Source of the DNA: Bryopsis sp. KO-2023
Taxonomy: Eukaryota > Chlorophyta > Ulvophyceae > Bryopsidales > Bryopsidaceae
Assembly: GCA_030272585.1 (NCBI GenBank)
Contig: BSYQ01000001.1
Location: 3,162,001-3,226,000 of the forward strand
DNA: 64,000 nt
Direction: 5' to 3'
Shown here: piece after piece, positions 58,401 through 64,000 of the stretch
Layout: the number at the start of each line of letters is the position of its first letter
Position numbering within the stretch: position 1 is the first letter of the stretch
Program-made: the position numbers and the translations under genes
The notes under the pieces: generated by a model
The model's database searches: none
The model's input: only the letters and a program-made list of their open reading frames with translations
Told to the model about the DNA's origin: nothing

Positions 58401-59954
58401 GGGGACATTCACCTCTTGCATTATGGACATAAGAAGTCCAGAATAGATACATTGCGGCCTACTCTTGCATTGATACTGTTCTTAGATATTTCCATTGCAT
58501 AGTGATCCCTAGTTTTGGGAGCCAAACACCTCAGCTGTTTCTCCAACCAGTGCTTTTTTTATGAAGCGGGGGAAGAATGATGATCACCGGCTAGAAATTC
58601 TAGCCTAAATTCACATTGCAAAAGGTATTTCTTGATGTTCCAAGTCAGCAAAGTTCCCTGCAATTTTTTTTTAGATTTTTTTGGCATGGACATATTACAG
58701 TAGTTTGACTAAGACCAACAATTCACCAACTTTTGTTTTGATTCATGAGGAGCACCCCCTTCTTCAAAATTATTCAACAAACAGAACCATGATTTTGATT
58801 TCGTTAAAAACATTGGACCAGCTCTGGCCGCCAACATTTGTTTCAGTTTTTTTCCCCCACCACCTCATCTCCCCAAATTCACACCAAACCTCGAAAAACA
58901 GCCTATATCCCCAGTGGCCTCAAAACTAAAAAAAATCAAGAAGCCGGGTCAGGCTCAATTAAGTACCAACCCATATTATTTGCCAATGCTGGGCAAAATA
59001 TGCAAATCAAACACCCAATCCGTGTTCCTTGCTAAAGCATCTAGAAACCCCCAAGCCTGGCAGAGCCACCCTCCATCTCAATGCAGAAACTGGAATCTGT
59101 TCAGGACGTACGGAAAATACATCATCTTTTTTATTCGCTCCCATTCCACAAATTTTGAATTCTGCGTCAAAAAAGACAACCCATGCGCTGGGCCCATGCA
59201 CACCATTTCCTTGTTCTAAACCACACTCCTTTTGCTGATTGCATCCACTACACACAGGACATGCCATCTATTCTTTTCTACCGAGCTCAAGGAAGACGAA
59301 AAAGGGGGAAAAAAATTAATGCAACCATTTAGAGTTGAAGAAATGCCAAAATAGACTATTGTTGCGTCCTCTTCTACTCAAAATAAGGTAAATAGATTTT
59401 GTTTTTTAATTTGAACCCACCGGTAGCACATTGCACCAGGTGAGGAAACCAACAAATTCACAGCGGAGGGTTGAGCCTCCTCAACATAGCCCACAAACCC
59501 AACAACGAAATATTCAACTTCAAAAATTACCTGGAGGGAAAAAATTATCTAATTAAAATTTAAAAAAAAAACTCCCCATAATAAATAAGCAACCACCATA
59601 ACTTACTTCCTGCTTGCATAATGCACTACCTTCTCTAGCAAATTGAAGAAAAGAAATAGAAGAAAAAAACGCAAGCTAATCCTACCCACACTGGGTTCCG
59701 ATCCTTGAAGGCTTGATTAAAAAAGATCTATATTTTTTCCCCCTCCCCTCAACATTTCTACCTCTCCCTGGAAACCAAAAAAAGAAGTCTTCCAGCTCCC
59801 TCTTTCCATTTTTCTTAGATTCTTTTTTCCCTTCTTGTGGATTCAATCGGCACCTCCACCAAATTTGACCATTTTCCTCGGACAGCACGAATTGTTGATA
59901 AAAATATGTTAGGTGATAATGTGCATACATAGTGAAGCTTATGTATATATATTA
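58401..59954. other. Spacer with no recognisable gene
   Basis: AT-rich and unique as far as can be seen. Short open frames on both strands show no family resemblance and no good splice pattern. It holds the 3' flank of the unknown reverse-strand gene ending at 59955. Confidence 0.5.
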
Positions 59955-61018
59955 TCAAGGCAAGTCTTCCAGTGCCAGTTCATCGTCTGGGGAAATGCTT
60001 TCGATCCTCCATCCCGGCCTCCCCAATCCTGCCAGTCGAAAACAGCAACTCGGATCCTCTCCGCAAATGGGGGCCAAGATGGTGGCTAAGACCGAGTGAT
60101 TTGCTCCTTTGGAAACAGCCATGGATAGGGCTTCATCAGTTGATTCGTCGAGATTATTCCTCAACGCAGCCGACACCGCCTGATTTCGGAGAAAACCCAA
60201 ATCTTGAAAATCAGAACTTGCAAATCCACACAAAAACACGTTTTAGACTTTGATACAATATATCCTACTCAGCCAAGGTTCCACTTCTGATAAGCTCCAC
60301 CTCCAGGAGCAAAAAGAAAATAAAATCTGCAACCACAGATTCGTCAAAAAACCAAAAATGATCCAAGCAATCGTGAAGGATTCACTTACGCTCAGTACAT
60401 CTTGAGATCTGCCATTTGTGACTGCCTCAACTATGCTTGCTGCAGCCCCAACCACATCACGATCCTTCAACTGTAGGACAATCTTGTCAAAAATGTCGCT
60501 CTTGACACCGCCACCTGAAAGGGATTCCATCAGAAACAAGCCAATGAAAATCAGGTCCACTAAACTCCTCAGCGAATCATACCCCACCATTCTACCGATC
60601 CTTGAGTTGCACTTGAAAAATAAGTCACTCTCTCTCAAGTTGTGCTTTTTTGATCCTCATCCAGGGAATCTTTACCAAGCCTGTCTTTACCTGATAAAAT
60701 TTCAGTGTCTGCAGCAGGTAGCTGCTTCGAAGCTTGAGCAATCAAAGGAATGGCAACCGAACTGTTGATCGCCTCCCCATCAACAGCTTCCACCAGCGTT
60801 TTGACGGCTTTTTCCCCTTGGCCCACCTGCGAGACCCTGTTGATCGCCTCCTCAATGGCAGCGATGTCTTCGGCACTGGCAGATTTTGCGATTGCCTGCA
60901 CCGCTTCCCCGGTCTGATCATTGGCAATTTTCGCAGCGATGTCATCAGCAGGATCTCCGGTTTCAGGATTAGCATTTCCTAATACAGGATCCATCCGTAG
61001 TCGATCAGTCACACTCAT
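59955..61018 (-). CDS. Ala-rich helical protein of unknown function, 3 exons, complete
   Basis: Exons 61018-60691, 60514-60390 and 60179-59955 join in phase and give 225 residues. The start MSVTDRLRMDPVLGNANPET has no signal or membrane segment. The middle is a series of Ala-rich amphipathic helices with a loose repeat (AVQAIAKSASAEDIAAIEEA, KAVKTLVEAVDGEAINSSVA, VVGAAASIVEAVTNGRSQDV, AVSAALRNNLDESTDEALSM). The C-terminus is acidic. The repeat pattern suggests an alpha-solenoid-like or helical-bundle protein. It has no family I recognise. It shares orientation with the protease gene upstream of it, about 200 bp away. Confidence 0.7.
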
Positions 61019-61212
61019 TATTGACTTTCAGATTATGTACATTTTAGAAAAAAATGACAGAAACGAAGGCAGGGGGAATCCCGATCCTGAAGCTGACACA
61101 ACAAAGACATTGGTAGTAGCAATCCAGAACTAGAAAACATGTATTCGACAAAAGGCACCCATAAGAAACGAATGCCACGTCTGAAAAGAAACCTGATCTT
61201 GACTTTTCTACA

Positions 61213-62964
61213 CTACCCACCACAGAAAGGAACTTGAAACACTCTGGACTGGCCAGCGCCCTCTTTCACCACCCAGTCGATATGGTGGGAAATGTTCGTG
61301 TATACTCCAGGAAGTCCCGGCTTTCCACATCCCTCCACATGTCCAAATGAAGTTATTCCGACCACTTGATCCTCTCCGGTACCCTTTCCCTCCAGCAGCA
61401 ACGGTCCCCCGGAATCGCCTAACCAAAAAGATAACAAAAAACCCACCACCAAACAAATTAATGGCTTTTTTTTTGCCCTCCTGAAACCAACAGGTTCAAA
61501 CCCTAGTGTCTCCTTCCACCAGAGGATTTGGAGCAGTGGAAGTTTTCAGTGTGTGGGGCTGACCTCCAACCATACAAGTGGGGAATTACAGTTTCTCAAA
61601 TTCCCAAGTATATAATAGCACCTCACCATCGCAGGTGTCGCCTCCAGTCGGTCCATCAGCACATACCATCCCTGGTTTGATATTCCCAAACCACTTGCCT
61701 TCCGAATTACACTCTTCGAGACTTTCAAACTCCAGGGTGTCCACTTTTTGAAGGTTGGGTAAGTAGGCTTCTGTTTCGCTTGCACCCCAGCCCAGAGCAG
61801 TCAGCTTCTGGCCGTCTGCCAAGGTCCCATTGAATATGGAGCAAGGAGTTTTCTTCGACGCCCACTGGAGCTTTAACAGAGCGATGTCGAAACCACCCAA
61901 CAGCTTACCATTCCACCCTGAGTGAACTATGGTTGTGCATGTTGGGACGACCTAGATCCGATTATGAAGAAAATACATACAAAACACATACAATCAATCC
62001 CTTGGAACAAATTTCACATAGAAAAATGACAATGCAGAATAAAGGCAAGATATGCAGCGAAACCTCCAATGAATCAAACACTGTATGGGACATACCTACA
62101 GAAATCCTGGAGCTTTCACTTTGATCAAAAGCAGCCAATCGACCAATGAATTACCTCAGCATCCGGATCATTGATGTCCACTCTGGAGGCCCCAATGTAT
62201 GCTACTGGGTTGGGCTGCGAGAATCCTGATTTGAATTCATCTTGATTTTGGTCACTCGAGCTTTCCACGAAACCGGAGTCCATGCAATGTGCAGCCGTAA
62301 GGATCATGTCGGGGCCAACCAAGACACCCCCACAGTAATGAATGTTGCTGGATGGTTTTCGAAGCGAAACCATGCACTCGTATCTCTTTGGTGCCACAGC
62401 ATTGCCTTTCTACATTCCAAATGCAACTGATGAGCAGAGTTCAGGCGATCAAAAAACAAGTGATTGAATCGATGCTCCAAGTGGAAGCTGGGCACTGTTT
62501 TAATCTTGGAATGCGCTGTTCTAATCTTGAAATGCATAGCATAGCCACAATCAATTTGTGTTCAAAATGGGGCCCTTCCACACAGTATTTCGATCGAATT
62601 CTCTTCGAAACATTTCCTGTTTCTGCTACAATTAACATTGGATTGATTGGAGCTGGTTCCAGCGCCAGGGATTGGCGGCAGGCCTTCGAACTACTCACAA
62701 AGATTCTGGGCACGGCAAGGGACTCTGGGTCGAAGTCGGGAGATCGCAGAAGAGCCCTGGAACGGAATTCCATTCCTGGGTGGAAGACATAGCATTTTCG
62801 TTCGTCAAGCCACCAACAGGACGTGGGATTCACATGGGAGCTACAAGTGATCGCTCCTGGCGGCGGTTCCCACCTATTTTTGACAGGCTGATCCTTGCGC
62901 TGCACAATTGGGAGACAACGAGAGCGACCACAACATTGGCGACGACGCTCTTGATAAAACCCAT
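61213..62964 (-). CDS. Secreted trypsin-like serine protease (S1A), 4 exons, complete
   Basis: Exons 62964-62874, 62405-62155, 61951-61627 and 61418-61213 join in phase and give 290 residues. The first exon is a signal peptide (MGFIKSVVANVVVALVVSQL) cut near CSA. The mature chain probably starts at IGNAVAPKRYECMVSLR after SLSK, so activation would be by cleavage after Lys. The catalytic triad is complete: His in LTAAHCMD, Asp in GGFDIALLKL, and Ser in GDSGGPLLL, with the Asp of DTCDGDSGG six residues before the Ser as in trypsin specificity. Other S1 marks are LTALGWGASE and GVYTNISHHIDWV. Cysteines flank both the His and the Ser regions. The splice choice for exon 2 (acceptor at 62406) rests on phase and on the fit of the mature N-terminus. 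Confidence 0.9.
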
Positions 62965-63776
62965 ATTGACATGCAAGGGGTAGGAAGGGGTGTATCACGA
63001 CGTTTTTGCTGTTGGGGCTGATCTATCGACAACGGGAAGCCTCCAACCACACAAGCAGCACTGGGACGTCAGCAAAGTCCAAACACCTTTTTTGATATTT
63101 TTTTTTGTCCCGATCCACTGCGAGGGAGGGTATTTTGCAGAACGGGGGATGGGACTTCGTGGGCAGCTGTTCTTGGGTTTTCCTTGGGTCCCAATCACCG
63201 GCCAAGAAATGATTGAGTGAAGGGCGCTGGACATTCAGGCAGCACACATGGTTGGCGTTACACAGGGGGGTAGTGGGTAGGCTTGCGTTTCGGCTGGAAG
63301 GATAGAACTGCAAGTCACATAATATCGAACTGGGATGAATACCTATTCATAGGTAGACACCAGACTCTTTAAAAAGAGTTGTGGTGAAGGACAGGGAAGG
63401 TCATTTTGTGGTATGTTGGAGAGCGAATGGAGACGTTCTTAGGGGGCGTTAATTGGATGCAGCTTTTGGATTCGCTGTGTCTTTGATGGAGATTCGTAGT
63501 TGCCGTTAACAGGCAGTGAGTTCGTTCGCTGTGCAAGTGAATGTGGCCAGAAACGCGTTCAACACACGAATCTTCGCTGGGGGTTTCTTTTTTGCCAAGG
63601 ACTGATTCATCGCACAAAATACTTGGCTCGTCCATCCGCCAGTTTCGTGCCGACTGATCATCTTTTTTCAGTCACAGGAAAACAGGAGAGCAGATGATGG
63701 ACACATCATAACAGACCAATGCAACCACACAAGATAAAACAAATTGACTCAACCAGAAGCAAGCAATCATCCTGTC
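62965..63776. other. Spacer upstream of the protease and of the right-edge gene
   Basis: This is the divergent interval between the protease start (62964) and the possible gene starting at 63777. No exon was seen on either strand. It is too long to assume a shared promoter. Confidence 0.45.
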
Positions 63777-64000
63777 ATGAGCAATAACGATTTTCCCTCG
63801 ACATTCTCCCAACCCCCACCCAACCCAGAACCCCCGATAATTCCCTACGACTGGGAATTGTGGAGGCAGCAAAGCCCCAACCCGACAGCACCAAATTTTC
63901 TCTTCAAACCGACATTGATGAATCCACACCCATGCATTCCAGCACAATTTTCTTCCATTTTCCTTTTCAGAACTCGACACAGACGAAGGACACATTTCAT
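63777..64000 (+). CDS. Possible 5' end of a gene running off the right edge
   Basis: An ATG at 63777 opens a frame with no stop to the window end. It is Pro/Asn-rich at first (SQPPPNPEPPIIPYDWELWR). A good acceptor-like CCTTTTCAG at about 63962-63970 lies within it, so the second part may be a separate exon reading ELDTDEGHIS. No family recognised. Confidence 0.35.
   Translation, partial: MSNNDFPSTFSQPPPNPEPPIIPYDWELWRQQSPNPTAPNFLFKPTLMNPHPCIPAQFSSIFLFRTRHRRRTHF

Overview
The window is nuclear DNA from a eukaryote, most likely a photosynthetic protist or alga. Almost every gene is split by short GT-AG introns (two are GC-AG), genes lie on both strands, and there are no bacterial-style operons or ribosome sites. 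A plastid sulfolipid synthase (SQD2), a mitochondrial glycine-cleavage P-protein and standard eukaryotic genes (POLD3, CCT6, BRAP, CWC21) support this. The species cannot be named from sequence alone.

Layout. 1-920 holds 3' exons of a probable polyprenyl synthase and of an alpha/beta hydrolase with a frame break. 1535-9395 is a 14-exon gene whose exon phases all agree. It encodes a Crypton-type protein of about 983 residues: an Ndc10-like tyrosine recombinase with R-H-R-Y residues, followed by a C-terminal GCR1_C DNA-binding domain. Its first intron contains a 120-bp tandem array in which every unit carries its own donor, branch-like motif and acceptor, and a 28-bp near-identical direct repeat flanks the locus. 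9.4-12.7 kb is repeat-rich and non-coding.

Three copies (A about 12.8-15.1 kb, B 32.0-37.3 kb, C 54.4-58.4 kb) belong to a family of large elements with long terminal inverted repeats. The shared core encodes a membrane-anchored coiled-coil protein with acidic repeats and a second, intron-containing gene of unknown role. Copy B has one kind of long TIR at both ends, while A (right end) and C (left end) carry a different kind around the same core. No transposase is recognisable. This family is the best candidate here for an undescribed system.

Housekeeping genes between the elements: POLD3 (-) and a Tas-type aldo/keto reductase (+) share a short divergent promoter; a GT31 glycosyltransferase (-); glycine dehydrogenase (-) divergent from BRAP (+); SQD2 (-); an RS/RGG protein (-); a CWC21/SRRM2-like splicing factor (-); a TcdA-like tRNA t6A dehydratase (-) divergent from CCT6 (+); an unknown 225-residue protein (-); a secreted trypsin-like protease (-); and the 5' end of an unknown gene at the right edge. 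The three divergent pairs are separated by only about 220-310 bp, so shared promoters are likely. Splice models were built by eye from donor/acceptor sites and phase; boundaries may be off by a few bases, especially where marked as approximate.
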